Source: Oxyruncus cristatus (lineage: Eukaryota > Chordata > Aves > Passeriformes > Cotingidae). Taken from it: DNA of 64,000 nt. Shown here piece by piece: positions 1 through 11,841 of this stretch. The DNA is taken from the NCBI GenBank assembly GCA_013399855.1, contig VXAY01002056.1, positions 879,802 to 943,801 of the forward strand. The letters are read 5' to 3'. Numbering within the stretch: the stretch's first letter is position 1; each line of letters opens with the position of its first letter. The notes below the pieces were generated by a model that was given only the letters and a program-made list of their open reading frames with translations, was not told the origin of the DNA and did not search any database. A program made the translations under genes and the position numbers.

Positions 1-490
1 CAACTGACAGACACTGTGCTAATGAGGGGTCTGTATGCAAATCAGCAGCCCAGGTGTTCCCTGGAGGGAACAGTAAAGATTAAAAAATAAAATAAATAAA
101 TCACCCGACCTGGCTCTTGGCTCACGTGCTTGCCCCAGCTGCTGCTCTTACAGGCAATTGCTGCCTGCTCATCCCAAAGTGTCTCCTGCCCACTCTCTCT
201 TGGCAGAGAACCTTGGACATGTGCTTGCCTCAGTCTGCAGTGTGATCCAAAAAGCCCTGTAAGAGTTTGATGCACAGGTTCCCATGGCATGCTGGTTCAT
301 GTCTGTTTGTCCATCGTTTTTTCACTTAGCTTTGTTTTTCCTTTATTTTCCAGCAGAGAGGGAAGGGGAGAGCCCTTTATTATAGAGGTGTTAGGAACAA
401 CTTCATCAAATTTTTTACTTTGACTTTTTTTTCCCAGCTTTTATACCTAGAGCATGTTATCTACCACTTCTCCTGGCTTGTCTGAAGTCC

Positions 491-560
491 AGTGTCATGG
501 TTTGACCTTGGCTGAATGCCAAGGGCCTCTTAAAGGGCCTTATAGCCCCACCCTTGCTAC
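491..560 (+). repeat. possible fragment of a passerine endogenous-retrovirus LTR
   Basis: The stretch begins TGTCATGGTTTGACC and continues with a GGCTGAATGCCAAGGGCC-like block. This resembles the 5' end of LTRs common in passerine genomes, which start TGTCATGGTTT followed by a GGCTGGATGCCA-like block. Only about 50 bases look similar; the following sequence is not recognised and no internal retroviral region is visible. The match is from memory of the repeat family and could be wrong. It would be an old solo LTR remnant with no coding capacity. Confidence 0.35.
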
Positions 561-3500
561 TAAAACCTATGACCTCCAGCCAATATTATTGCATATCTGA
601 CTTGGAAATTTCTATGTAGAACCAAAACAAGGCTTTGATAATTCAAACCCCTCATTGTTCACACAAGTATTCCTTGGGGCAAAGTGTACCTTCTGTCATG
701 ATAACCGTGGTTCAAATGACTGGTGGGATACTGCAAAAAGTTATACAATGCCTGCTTGAACTCTGTATCACACAAGCATGTCACTGATGCCTCAAATAAT
801 TAAGTGCTAAATGTCTTCAGTACACTTTCTAAATCCTTTTATATTTGCAAGGAGATATATATATTAGCTATTGAATGGCATTTAACTCTGTAGAACAGTG
901 ATTAAAATATGTAACTGGCTTAAAAGATTAACATCACAAAACTACCGGCCACTCACATAGCACGATAAATAATTTGCAGAAAAAAATATTTACCAAGCAC
1001 TGCAAATCAAAAAATATTACAGCTCCAGAAAAAATTATTCATGTCTGCTGGGGCTGTTTTTCAACAGTAAATATTGTTTAAATCTGTTTTTTTTGGGTTT
1101 TTTTAGTAAGTATATATTTCTTGTTTGGGGTAGAATTCAGATAATTTACCAAATAAATTTAAATGCATTAAGATCTTAGCCCTATTGAAGACATACTGAA
1201 GTCACATTCAGACTACCACTGCCTTTATGGATGGCAGCCTGGTGATAAGGCTGTCTTCATTCTGTTATCCATGGCATTATATAAAGTTGTGGGCTCGACA
1301 GTGCTAATGCTTGAAACAAAAAAAATAAAATCCTGTCACCAGTTTAGAGCTCAGCTTGGAGCACAAGCTGCTCTCTTTCCTAGGCCAAACGTCTTTTGAC
1401 TTCTGTGGGAGAAAACCCAGAGAAGGCATAAGCAACAATTTGCTCTCCACTTTATGTTAAACTTCATGATCTGTCATGTTTCAAAGACCGTACAGGCGAC
1501 TGAGCCTCTAGATATCTTAATAGTGTAACATAATAGTTCCATTAAAATAAACCCAGAAATCTATTTTGTGACTTAGTAGCTTGTAGAAAGGCTTAAATCA
1601 ATAGTGCACGAGAGCTATATGGCCAAATCCCTGCCTGTTCCAGCCAGGGAATGTAGGACAAGGCACATCAAATGAAGGTCTGCCACCTTTTTTCTCTTAC
1701 ACGCAGAATCTCCAAATCCACTGCAAAAATCATTGCCGCTGGTGATATGACCTGGATTTTTGGGAAATGTTAGTCTGAAAGATGACATGGAGGATCATTC
1801 TTTCATGTGGCAGGATGGCTGTGAGAGAGCTGAGGAAAAGGAGACCATTGCTCTATTGAACAGGTTCTTTAAAAAAACCCAGCCTCTCAATAGGTGGACA
1901 TTAAAAAAAAAGGGAACTGTTCTATTTTAGGATTACCTGTTCAGTTCTCAAAAGCTCTTCTACAGGATAAGAAAAGGAATGTGACTAGTCCCCTCTACAG
2001 TGAAACTCAAGAAGTTTCACTGAGGGTAGAGCTAAGAGAAATGTAATTTTTTCTTTTGCATTACAATATATAAATTTCTCAGGATTGCGAAGACCTCTTT
2101 AATGCTCTTAATAGGAGTCTGCCTCATGAGTAACCTTTTTGAAAATCAAAACTTCTTGACCCTACAGACAACTCAAATGCGAAGCAGTAATAGATGGGTG
2201 TGGGAGACTTGTGGGAGCCAAGGCTGTGGAGCTGAATGTTCTTAGAGGTGTGGTGCTTTTTGCTGTTTTTTTTTTGCTTGAAAGTGCATTTAACATCTTG
2301 TACCGCTCACATATAAGGAGATTTTTGTTTGTACCAAAGAAATACTAAGATGCTATTGTGACAACATGTTCAGAATAAACACAGAAAAAATAGTTCTGCC
2401 TCCTTGGAGACTCAGTTTTAAGTGGGCTGTTAAAGGAAATGAGGCTGCTGGGATCTTGGAGCAAGACTCCAGCTGGTTCTTGGAAGACAAGCGTGTGTGG
2501 CAGAAGGTGTACTAGGTAGCCTCCTGCCCCATGCACACCCATGTGAGTCCCAGGAATGGCAGGAGTGCAGTTCCATTGGGACACAGCAAAAGGCTGAATA
2601 AGTATTGCAGGAGCAGTGCAAACCCTTAAATGGGTGATGTTTTAAACATCTGTGGTGCATTAGCACCACGGAGCCCTGGAGATAAACTGTATCATGCTGG
2701 GCTTGAACAATTGGACGATCTAAGTAGTGGGCAATGGCTAAAAGGAGTTTTAACTGTGTAAGATGAAGTCCTTGCTTTACAAATGGGGAAGTGTAACAAC
2801 TGGTAATGAAGCAAATAACCTAAACGTTCAAGTTGCTGTCACTTTTGATACCAACTCCAAGCTGTTCTAAAATCAGTGGCCAAAACAGGACCGTTACTAG
2901 GACTTGATCCCAAATATTCCTCTGAGGTGCTGTCCTTGCCCTATGAACTGCAGGCAGACCCACCCTGGTCACTGGGATCTGTGAGGTGTGCACCTCCTCG
3001 AACAAGGTGGTGACTGAATCCCACACTACAACCCCTCAGCTTCTGTGCCTGCAGCAGTGACTGACAGCCTGACTACTGAACGCCCACGTACGGAGCGATG
3101 CTGCACTGTACATATGGCAGAGCACAGAAAAAAAGACCACATGAAATCTAGCAAAAATGTATTTTTCAGAAGAGGGTGGGAGGTACAAACAGCAAGTAAT
3201 TGTGTAGTGCAGAAAAAAAGATTGCAGCTGGTTAAGACAAAACAACCAAGTTCTCACTGTATTTCAGTTTTATTGTACTGCAGAGGCATCTGCCATGTAT
3301 GGTCAAAATACCAGATTTTTCTTCTCTTAGACAGTACAAAGGAGGAATAGAAAAGAGGAGAGGAGACTGATGAACATCAACTCTTGGCAGCTAGCAAGTG
3401 ATGACATGAAAAGCACTTATGGCAATCTCTAAGCATAGTTATTTTTCATTTATTTAAAAGAAAAACCTATTCAGAACAGGAGTAAGTTGTTGGCAGGAGC

Positions 3501-4490
3501 TATGTTACATTAATTTGTTTATAATCTAATGTTTGTAACTTGCTCTTCATGCGTGTCTTGGAATATTTATTTGGATGAAAAAGTATAGCTGCTGGTGGTC
3601 TTCTCTAGTAAGTTCAGCCTAACAGAGCTCTGTGAATACAAGGAGCTCTGACCTGTTGCTAGTCTTATTTCATTCTCTAGATCTCAGTAAGAAAATACAA
3701 AGCAAGATATCAAGAGCAAATACCCCTGATATTTAAAACTGAGTTGGATTTAAGATAATGTTATAAAATGTTCTGCTGATAGACTAGGCAAGATAACACC
3801 TATTTACCCACTTTCTACTGCTGTTCATCACTGCTGTATTAATAGGACAGTTAAAATATTTCACAAAACATCTGGTGCTTTTTCCCCCGCTGTAGTTAGA
3901 ATATTGTTTGGTGTTGAAATCTTTCCTTTTTGAGGGTGCAGTGAGGTGTGAGCTGCGATAAAGCACTTGTCTAAAATGGTCTGGTCACAGTGGAAAGATT
4001 TTTCTCAAAGATCTGAAAACATAACACATCAACTTTCTATTTGGATTTATTATAATCACTAGGACTATTTCAGACATGATTCCAATTGTGCTTACTTGCA
4101 TCTGATCCCAGTTAAATGGCTTCAGAGAAGATGCCTGTGACTTCCACCATGGGAAGCTGGAGGTCAAACAGGTCCTTTCTGCACCTGGTGCCAGTGACAG
4201 CCCAGCATCTGCCGTGTGCCAGCCGTGTGTGTGACACCGCTGCAGGCCCTCTGCTGCGGGCAGGGTGACACTGCCACCGACCCCGGGGTCGAACACCCCG
4301 AGGTGTGCCTGGGAGACGGGGTGGCCGTGAGCTGACAGCAGATCTCTGGGGACCAGCACCGGGACTGTGCTGTGCTGGTAGAGCGAACCTACCTCTCTGT
4401 GCGCTGACTTCCTCACAAGTTTGCATTTCTCACCTACCGTGTGTGCTGAACTACGGCACATCAGCCACGGTCTGGTTTGCCTAGGTCAGA

Positions 4491-4630
4491 AGAACGTGGA
4501 GATCTGGAAATGCCAGGAGGGATTTTTCCTTTTTTTTTTTTTTTTTTTTTTTCCCCTACCCNGAAGGGGGGAACGTGGAAATGCCGGGGGGGTTTTTTCC
4601 TTTTTTTTTTTTTTTTTTTTTCCCCCTACC
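4491..4630. repeat. near-duplicate 60-70 bp block with long poly-T, split by the single N
   Basis: Two blocks follow each other: about 4494-4560 and about 4570-4629. Each runs GAACGTGGA, then an AAATGCC-AGG/GGG core, then a T run of about 20 or more, then CCCCTACC. The only ambiguous base in the window (4562) sits between them. The second copy has extra Gs next to the homopolymer and lacks a few bases near its start. A homopolymer-flanked duplication meeting at an N is typical of a falsely joined gap, so this is more likely an assembly artefact than a real tandem repeat. On the gene strand it is poly-A inside TNFAIP8L3 intron 1. Confidence 0.7.
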
Positions 4631-5172
4631 GTCTCATCTGAGAACTATGTGGGTTGCAGCAGCCAGACAGCATGTTTTTCTGACAAGTTAGGACTTGAAA
4701 ACAAAAGCCCAGCGGCCCGAGGGCCCTGCATGCCAGTCCCGGAGGGGACTCTCTCCAGGCGCAGTGGTCCTGGAGCGACAGCGGAATAGCCATGACCAAA
4801 CCCCAGAAACTTTGCACCCTCTGGATATAAAGCATCACACTGTGCCAGCGCTGCGATTTGGCCGGCTGTCACGTCACAGGCGAGCTCCTCAGGGCAGCTC
4901 TCCCGTACCCCGGGCAGCCGCACCCCTCCAGCCCGAGGGGTGTCCGTGCCCGAGCAGCCGCCGGAGGGGCGGCCCGGCAGGGCAGGGCAGGCTGCTCGGG
5001 GCCGCTGGAGCGGGGCTCGCCCTCCCCTCTCTCTGTCCCCTCGGCCTCGCAGGGCTTCCCCGGAGCTGCCTTGGAGGCAGTGAGGGGATGCCCGACCCGT
5101 TCCTCGGCGCGCTCGCCCCGGTCCCACCGCTCGGGTAGCTCCGGTCCGTCCGTCCGTCCAGCCTCCTCTTAC

Positions 5173-5224
5173 CTGCGGGCGAGACCGGCTCGCCTTCGCT
5201 GAGCTCCCCGGAGTCCGAGTCCAT
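5173..5224 (-). CDS. TNFAIP8L3: TNFAIP8L3 (TIPE3), first coding exon, partial gene
   Basis: The minus strand reads MDSDSGELSEGEPVSPAG with the last glycine codon split after its first base, then a GTAAGAG donor. I recall the human protein beginning MDSDSGEQSEGEPVTAAG at this start, a near-identical peptide. The ATG at 5224 has a strong context (A at -3, G at +4). The exon supplies only the short acidic N-terminal tail that precedes the TIPE domain. TNFAIP8L3 is described as a phosphoinositide-transfer protein acting at the cytosolic face of membranes in PI3K signalling. The rest of the gene lies left of the window. An in-frame ATG at 5371 would add 49 residues, but it overlaps a CCAAT box and is considered less likely. 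Confidence 0.85.
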
Positions 5225-5369
5225 GCTGCGGGTACCGGCGGGGCTGCGGGACCGAGGTGCCGGCGCTGGCGGGGGGAGCGCCCGGAGCCGGGGAGCGGAG
5301 CCCGCTGCCTCCTCCTGCTCTCCGAGCGCTGGGTCGGCGCCACCACACGCGGCCACCCCGCTCAGTGCC

Positions 5370-5374
5370 ATTGG
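5370..5374 (-). promoter_or_regulatory. CCAAT box (NF-Y type) of TNFAIP8L3
   Basis: The minus strand reads AGCCAATGGC, a full-context NF-Y box, 146-150 bases upstream of the chosen ATG. The ATG of the longest in-frame reading frame (5371) is embedded in this box. This suggests the surrounding sequence is promoter rather than coding. Confidence 0.55.
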
Positions 5375-5378
5375 CTGC

Positions 5379-5400
5379 GGGCGGAGCGGGGCCGGGCGGG
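5379..5400 (+). promoter_or_regulatory. potential G-quadruplex / Sp1 cluster upstream of the CCAAT box
   Basis: Four G runs of three or four (5379-5381, 5388-5391, 5394-5396, 5398-5400) are separated by loops of 6, 2 and 1 bases, which meets the usual quadruplex pattern. They include GGGCGG-type Sp1 boxes. The cluster lies just upstream of the CCAAT box in the direction of TNFAIP8L3 transcription. Confidence 0.45.
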
Positions 5401-5755
5401 CGCGGCGAGGGCGGAGGCAGCGGGGGCGCGGCGGAGGAGCGGCTCCTGCCCCGGCTGTTACACAAGTTGGGCTGCCCGGCCCCTGCCCGCCGAGCCCTGC
5501 GGGGATGGGGGACGAGTGCCGCCTCCCCGCCCCGCAGGTCGCTGCAGGGGAAGCCGCTTCTGGGCGCAGAAGGGGCCGAAAAGATAGTCCTTTACACTGC
5601 CATCGCGTCTCCCGTCTGATTTCCCCATCGCTCTTCTTGGGGGCATCTCCCCTGACCTGCCGCCTTGTCTCTTTTTGCTGGCTCGGTCTTCTTAATGATG
5701 TATCCTCAAAAATTAGTGATTAGAACAGTGGAGGCCCGTGGAGAAGTGTCAGTTC

Positions 5756-5817
5756 TTGTTGGGTATTAGTGCCCAGAAGCATATTCTGTATTTTTGTTGG
5801 GTATTAGTGCCCAGAAG
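5756..5817 (+). repeat. tandem duplication, period 38
   Basis: A 24-base segment at 5756-5779 (TTGTTGGGTATTAGTGCCCA then GAAG) recurs exactly at 5794-5817. It lies just upstream of the TNFAIP8L3 CpG island. The exact match implies a recent duplication or an assembly duplication. Confidence 0.85.
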
Positions 5818-6190
5818 TATAACTCAGTTCTGCTGCTGCCTCTTTGTACGTTTTTCTGAGGGAGACAGTGCAATATGTGGTAAATGAAAGCCATGGCATA
5901 TGACTGTTTTGAACTCTTTGAGTCTGAAAAATTTGTGAGTTGAACTCTGCAGGCTTTGCTTCTCCCCTACAAGCTGCTACAGTCATGAGCCATCCCTTAA
6001 TTCAGATGGCTGATGCCACTTGTTCATCTCTGAGGTTAGGCAGATCTTTCTTCCCCTTTGCTTTTATTCTTTTCTAGTTTTTTCTTGCTGTTTATAGACC
6101 AAAGATGACTTTAATTCTAGCACAAAAGTTGCCATTTGGTCCTAACTGGGAGCCAGCTGCCATCCTAAAACAGATCTTGGAGATCCATTA

Positions 6191-6210
6191 GACATATCTA
6201 TAGATATGTC
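6191..6210. repeat. perfect 20-base palindrome
   Basis: GACATATCTA is followed directly by its reverse complement TAGATATGTC with no loop. It is a dyad of ten bases each side in otherwise unremarkable intergenic DNA. No known operator or transposon end is recognised. Confidence 0.8.
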
Positions 6211-7022
6211 ACAGCCTAAAAGCCAGCTAGTGCCTGCAGCATACTCAGTCTCCAACCAGAGTTTTATGCCTGCAGCTGTAGACTACAGATATCTTTAGTC
6301 TGTGACTTTCTCCCCCAAAACGACATAGATCCTTGTTGCTGGAGAAAGCGATGTCTGGATGCTGCTTTGAGGCTGCATACAGCAAAATATCTATCACATC
6401 AGACTAAGCCTGACACTCCTGACAAATGCGGAGACTTTCTTTGTTAGCCTATAGCATGACCTTAAAAAAAAAAAAAGTCTCTCTTTAAAACTCCAAGGGC
6501 CCTGTCAAATTCTTTTCAGTGGTGGCTTATTCTGTGCAATGCTAACTGTGAGAACTAGAACTACAATACTAAAAACAAAGCCAGAGTTTGTCTTGTGTTC
6601 TAAGCTGAATCTTAACATGCTTCCCTGCCTTCAAATCAGGTTGAGTCTGAAGAGATGGAAGACCTGAAGCTTTCTGGCCCTGGAATACACAGGCTGCTAT
6701 GTTCAAATTAGTCACAAAAATCTTCAGCCTCTGGAGTGAAAAGTTAGTTGTTAAATAGTTTGTAACCTTGCTGTCATAACCTGAGCCTGTACTGTTAAGA
6801 CACTTACGGATTTTAATATATGAAAACAAATTCTGACTTCTGTTTGTAATTGTTTTCATTAAACTTAAAATGACATTCCAAATACTGCTGATTATAACCT
6901 CGTAAATGAGTACATTATAAGAAAAACTATCTAAATTTAAGTGATTCTAGGACTCTGTTGTGAAAAGCCAATGCAAAATCTGACTGCAGAACATGTGGGG
7001 GATCTACAAGCATAATATAAAC

Positions 7023-7055
7023 AACGTAGCAACAGAAATAACGTAGCAACAGAAA
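7023..7055 (+). repeat. two-copy tandem repeat, period 17
   Basis: AACGTAGCAACAGAAA occurs at 7023-7038 and again at 7040-7055, separated by one T. It is a simple local duplication with no coding content. Confidence 0.8.
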
Positions 7056-10000
7056 AATCCCCATATTAAGTCACAGAAATAATCCCAGATACCACACCAA
7101 GTACATCATCTGAGAACTGGAAAGAGTTTAGTGTCCCCCATTTTTTGTTGTTGTTTTTTTCTTTTTACCAGCATAAATGCAACCTAAAAACTCCCTGGTA
7201 AGAGCAGTTTAAGTCTAATAGGAAGAGCATGTTTGTATTAAAGTGCAATTAATAAATTTTCTGGACTGTCTTTAATTGCTTGAAATACTAACAGTAATTT
7301 CTGACCTGGACAAATTCTGACTTTTTAATGACAATGACTGTGATTAGATAAGCGAAAACCCATGGTGATTTTTAGCGGGGGTGTGTGTACAGCAGAACAC
7401 TTCCAGCTCCCCCACTGGCAAAGGGGCTGTCTTGTACAGTATGTTTTGAGTCATGAACTGCAGCTGTGGATGCCTCTCCAAGATGTCCTAGGCACTGGCC
7501 TTAACTATTTTCTCTGTGGGATTTTTTTTCTTTTTTTTTTTTTTGGGGGGGGGTGCATTGCCTTTTCTGTAATTGCAGTTGAATTTTAAACTCTTGAATA
7601 GTCACACTTTTCTGCTACTGATCATAGTTCAGTTAGTAGAAGGAGAGATTTTCATCTTTCAGAGGATCATGAAAAATAGTCTTAAGATGGAACAGTTAAA
7701 AGGAAAACGAAGTCCCGCTTATTTTAATTCTTGTCAGTTTTTTAATCCTTGTATAACCACTAATAAGTATTATGATGGAAATGGTATAATTCAATCAATA
7801 TCGTATTGCGTCATGCTTGTGAAATAGACATCGAGCATTCTCATTACTGTGCTGTAATTACTTGCTATTTGACAGTAAATGCTGCTTCAAGATTACTTTC
7901 CCTTTTTATTGCTGCTAACTGTAAAGCATTTATAAAAGTTTTCAGCTGTGACAGAATGAGCGTATTGTTTCGTTTCAAAACATATGGTTAGAATTCAGAT
8001 TTTTTTTTTCCTTCTCAATGTCCTCTGCCCAGCACAGTCCAGCATTTCATTTAACATGTGACCTGGAAAATTCCATATGCTTAGAGCTCTGAACTTCATA
8101 GTTTCCACTCATTATAATACTGGTGCAGAGAAAAGCACAAAAGGTTTATTAACAGCAATATATGTACAAGCTGGATGCATGTTAAATGAAACTCCACATG
8201 GAGAAAGTTGACATTTCATGACTTATTTATTTTTTTGCAAACACTTCAATTACATATTCATGGCTACAAACTAAAGCCCTGTGAGTGTAGCTCTGTGACT
8301 GTTTCCTTTATTACAAGGATTGGGCTATTTAGAATCTGGAATGTTTTTTCTCGAGGCTCAGTTTTTAGTCTCAATATTTTAGTCTGTAAATCTCTACAGA
8401 GATGACTTACCAGGGGTAACACAGATGATTGGAGCTGCCCCACGTGTTCCATGTATTCCCAGTTATATGATGCCATCCTGTAGCGGCTACAGCTCTGTGT
8501 GGCTCCTCCATTCACATTTCAGCTGCATCTGGTCTTGATCTTCATTCCATATGGAACTTAGCTGAAATCCTCCTCTGCCCACTCATTGTATGAGTGCTGG
8601 GGATCTGCTTGTGACTACTTTTAGGATTCATGCTTCACTGTTCTACTGGCAAATCTCATTTGTGTGTTCACACAAATACAATTTCATCGGATTTCATCGT
8701 ATTCTAAAGGCTAAAGTCACCCAGCTACCATAGTATCTAGGTCTAATACACTTATCCTTACAGGCCTGCAGTGAAATAGGAAAGGATAATAGTATTTTTG
8801 GTTTTCAGAGAGAGGGAAGTAAGATACTGAGAAGCTGTGATTTAATGTCAAATGCGGAGCATAGATTTTCACCTGAATCTCATGGGCTGTAGCTGAACTG
8901 TTCGGTTATCCATTTTTCCTAAATAAAAGATTAGTGAGCTGCCTATGTGGTTTGCTACTCAAGCTTTCCTCCTTCAAATTGAACCTTGAAACCTGTCATA
9001 TGAAGCAGTGTCTCTTTTCTTTCCATTGTTATATCTAACAGAGCTTCACTACCTCTTTCTGTTTGACTTGCCTGTTTTACACTGTCCAGACATGAGGATA
9101 GAATTGTATCTTCTGGGTTCCAAAGGTAAAGATCATAATTTTTTCTCACAAATTATTTCTTAACATGATTTAAATAAGTCTATCCTGTTTCTAAACTTGT
9201 TGCCTAGTATTTTGCCTCACTATTTATGACAATATATCTTTCATATCTGAGTGCCATTGCTACTGAACGTATTAAAGAGAGAAGCATCTCCCCAGGCTGG
9301 TATACTCATGAAATGTACTGTAGCAGATTTTAGATTTTTTTTCCTCCCAATTTCTTCGTGTTGTGTGTGTGTATATTTAAGGAAGAAAACTATCCTGCAC
9401 CAAAACATGAATAACTGGTATCAAGGATCAGTAGATTCTCTGTCAACAATTTTGTCATGTTGGCAAGTTAGATTCTTACTAATGTCTGGAAGCCAGTCAG
9501 CATGTGCGCACATGTGTACATTTTGCATGCATTGTTAGTAGATTTTAACTGCAATAATGTGTCTATTGGCAGTCTGCAAACACTCTTCTTATTTGATTTA
9601 GTATTCAAATAATGAACAAGATGTCTGCATTACTTGAATTCTTACTCATGTGCCAGTAGATATTCAAAGATCTAGATTTTTGTAACATGTGATGTAGGCA
9701 GTGCTTGTACGTTCTGTTTGGGAGGATAAATATGGAAGAATGAAGTATTTCCTACCCTCCCCCCCTTTTTTTTTGAAGTAACACTAGGAGATGTAGGGCA
9801 TCAGTTCTGAATACCTACCATACTATGGACATATTTTTAGCCCTTGGGCTGAATTATGTTCTGCCTTTGTCTGGTGGTCACTCTTCTTAAAGAAAGGCTG
9901 AGGAAGCAGCCACAGACTGAGACTGCAGCCTGCTAATGGTGCAAACCTATGCTGTGGTGTTTGGAATATCCAATTTGAAGATAGGACTGAAATTTAGCTT

Positions 10001-11801
10001 CAGTCACCTCAATGCTCTGTAAGGTGCTCCTACAAGATTTTAATTCCAAAAGAAATAAAGTGAAAAAGTAAAATAGTAACTTGTCCCATTTCCTCTTAGC
10101 TTATAGAAAGAGGACTCTTATGAGAACAGAACAGCAAAAATGTTCATGTCCATTTTTTGGCCATGAGGATGTTGTTACTCTTCTGTTCACCTATAGTAGG
10201 AATTTGCTTGAAGAATAAGGTATTTTCTGTATAAAGCTGTAATTTGAATTGCCTTGGTATTTCATCACTTTCTACTACTTCGGGTTTTATTTTGCTAAAA
10301 ATACTTCACCATTCTTTAGTAAGATGGTGATTTGTCCTGTGCTGAGAAAGATACCAGTCTTGCAAGTTATAGATGCAATTTGCTGTAGATTGGCAAATGC
10401 TTGAATTCATAACCTTGCTTTCTAAATGATTAAAGAAATGAAAGCTGCCTTCCCAAAGTACCTGTTAATTCTGTTGGGGGGAACTTTCTTTTGAAGAAAT
10501 TCTCTATGAAAATTTTATTGTTTAGGCCATGACCCTCATTTGTTTCTATGGGCAGGGATTTGGGCACTATAAGTAACTATCAGGGCTTTAGAATAATTTT
10601 GCTTGCAGTTTTAAATTTCATTACAGAGATAATAATATTTAATAATGTTACAGACTAAGGCTGATTAACCAAAACAAATTTTTGTTTTCTCTGGTATGAG
10701 AAAATAAACTTTAGAGAGTTTTTCTTGAGGGAATCACTGTGAAATACAGGATAAACCAGGATTTTCTTCTGTTTTGTTCCCATTCTGATGCTGTCTAGAG
10801 AAAGCAAGCTGCCAGTCAAAATCTTTTTCCTTTCTGCCGCTGTCTTTGGGAATTGTTTTTAATTCTTGTGGTGGTCGCCAAAGTTATTTTAAAATATGCT
10901 GCATTCCTTACTTTCCACGTGTTGTTGAGTTACGCTCTTCATTACAAAGGCTGATTACCCGATGGCTACATTTAAGTCCTTGACCACATCTGAGATGCAA
11001 ATAAAATACAGTTAAACCAGCAATGCTTGCTGCTGAGCTGTGTTTCAGTAAGCTTTGAAACAGTTTTCTGCTTTTAGTCTGGAAGATGGGTCATCCTTGT
11101 TTTCATCCCTGGTTTCAAATTGTGTGTAGGAGGATTCAACAACTTCACAATACTCTGAGAAAGCAGAGAAAATTTTGTTGCTAGGAAACTCTCAAGGACC
11201 TATACTGTACCATCTTTCCAGAATGTTTATAGGTAGCATCAGTTATTTAACTTCTGTAATCCTGTTCTTTATGCAAACATCCATATCTCTTCCCTATAGT
11301 CATACTGTTTGTTACATGCTTCTGTATACTAGAAAATACATTCTTTCTGTGGTTATTTCTGCATAGCTTTATTCTTCAGCACATGGAACCCAACCCTCCA
11401 AACATTTCAGATTATGTTGCGTTCGGAAGGCTATTATTTATTCACGTGATAATGTTGCCTGGACATCCTGAGTTATTAGGATATGGTAGATCACGCTTTC
11501 ACACAAGAGATCCACAGAGTTGCACATCCTGTGTAGAAATTTAATAAATTGGAGTTGTTCTTCTGTAAATATTATAAATATTTATTTATTTAATAAATTG
11601 GTATCAGGAAAAGCCTTAAAGCATACACTGGTTTGCAGCTGACTAGGTCTGGGTGCTTCTTCACACTTAATGCTGTGACTCCCATTTTACAGCCGTAGGA
11701 TATATCTGCACATTGGAAAGATGACAGAATCAATGATGTGGATTTCAGGCCAGGAATGGTTCACCTGTGACTGAAATAGTGATGCAACAGCTGAGATTGG
11801 T

Positions 11802-11841
11802 CTTGGTGTAGACTTTCTACACTTGGTATAGACTTACTACA
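11802..11841 (+). repeat. two-copy tandem repeat, period 20
   Basis: CTTGGTGTAGACTTTCTACA at 11802-11821 is followed directly by a copy with two differences at 11822-11841. Confidence 0.8.

Larger units (their letters stand above)
1..5172 (-). other. TNFAIP8L3: TNFAIP8L3 intron 1, 5' part (runs off the left edge)
   Basis: The donor site of TNFAIP8L3 exon 1 (GTAAG, minus strand) starts at 5172, so everything to its left is intron. The next exon should encode the long alpha-helical TIPE domain of about 180 residues in one or two exons. No minus-strand frame of that kind exists between 1 and 5172, so it lies outside the window. The segment is AT-rich from 1 to about 4100 and turns GC-rich towards the CpG island. 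It contains an LTR-like fragment near 490 and a duplicated poly-T block around the N at 4562. Open frames of 80-160 codons here show no family resemblance and are treated as chance. Confidence 0.75.
4850..5620 (-). promoter_or_regulatory. TNFAIP8L3: CpG-island promoter region of TNFAIP8L3
   Basis: This is the only strongly GC- and CpG-rich stretch in the window, in contrast to AT-rich DNA on both sides. It surrounds the first coding exon of TNFAIP8L3. It contains several GGGCGG-type Sp1 boxes (around 4963 and 5378-5420), a CCAAT box at 5370-5374 read on the minus strand, and a TCACGTCA cAMP-response-like site at 4869-4876. No TATA box is obvious, which fits a CpG-island promoter with dispersed starts. 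From the CCAAT box, transcription probably begins around 5270-5320 on the minus strand; that is inference. Confidence 0.75.

Noticed and set aside
3985..4461. 158-codon minus-strand open frame
   Set aside because: The longest frame outside the CpG island, but GC-rich with overlapping frames on the same strand, no recognisable domain and no matching splice sites. It lies in TNFAIP8L3 intron 1.
4822..4832. TATA-like sequence on the plus strand within the CpG island edge
   Set aside because: GATATAAAG is isolated, with no plus-strand gene following it.
1..5172. Second TNFAIP8L3 exon within the window
   Set aside because: The TIPE domain would give a long minus-strand frame, and none with that sequence is present.
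4645..5346. 233-codon minus-strand frame and overlapping plus-strand frames in the CpG island
   Set aside because: GC-rich DNA has few stop codons. The compositions are Arg/Pro/Gly/Ala-rich in every frame, and only the MDSDSGE peptide matches a known protein.
5223..5723. 166-codon plus-strand frame opposite TNFAIP8L3 exon 1
   Set aside because: Low-complexity Gly/Arg/Ala translation from the CpG island with no domain. A divergent transcript is possible but coding is unsupported.
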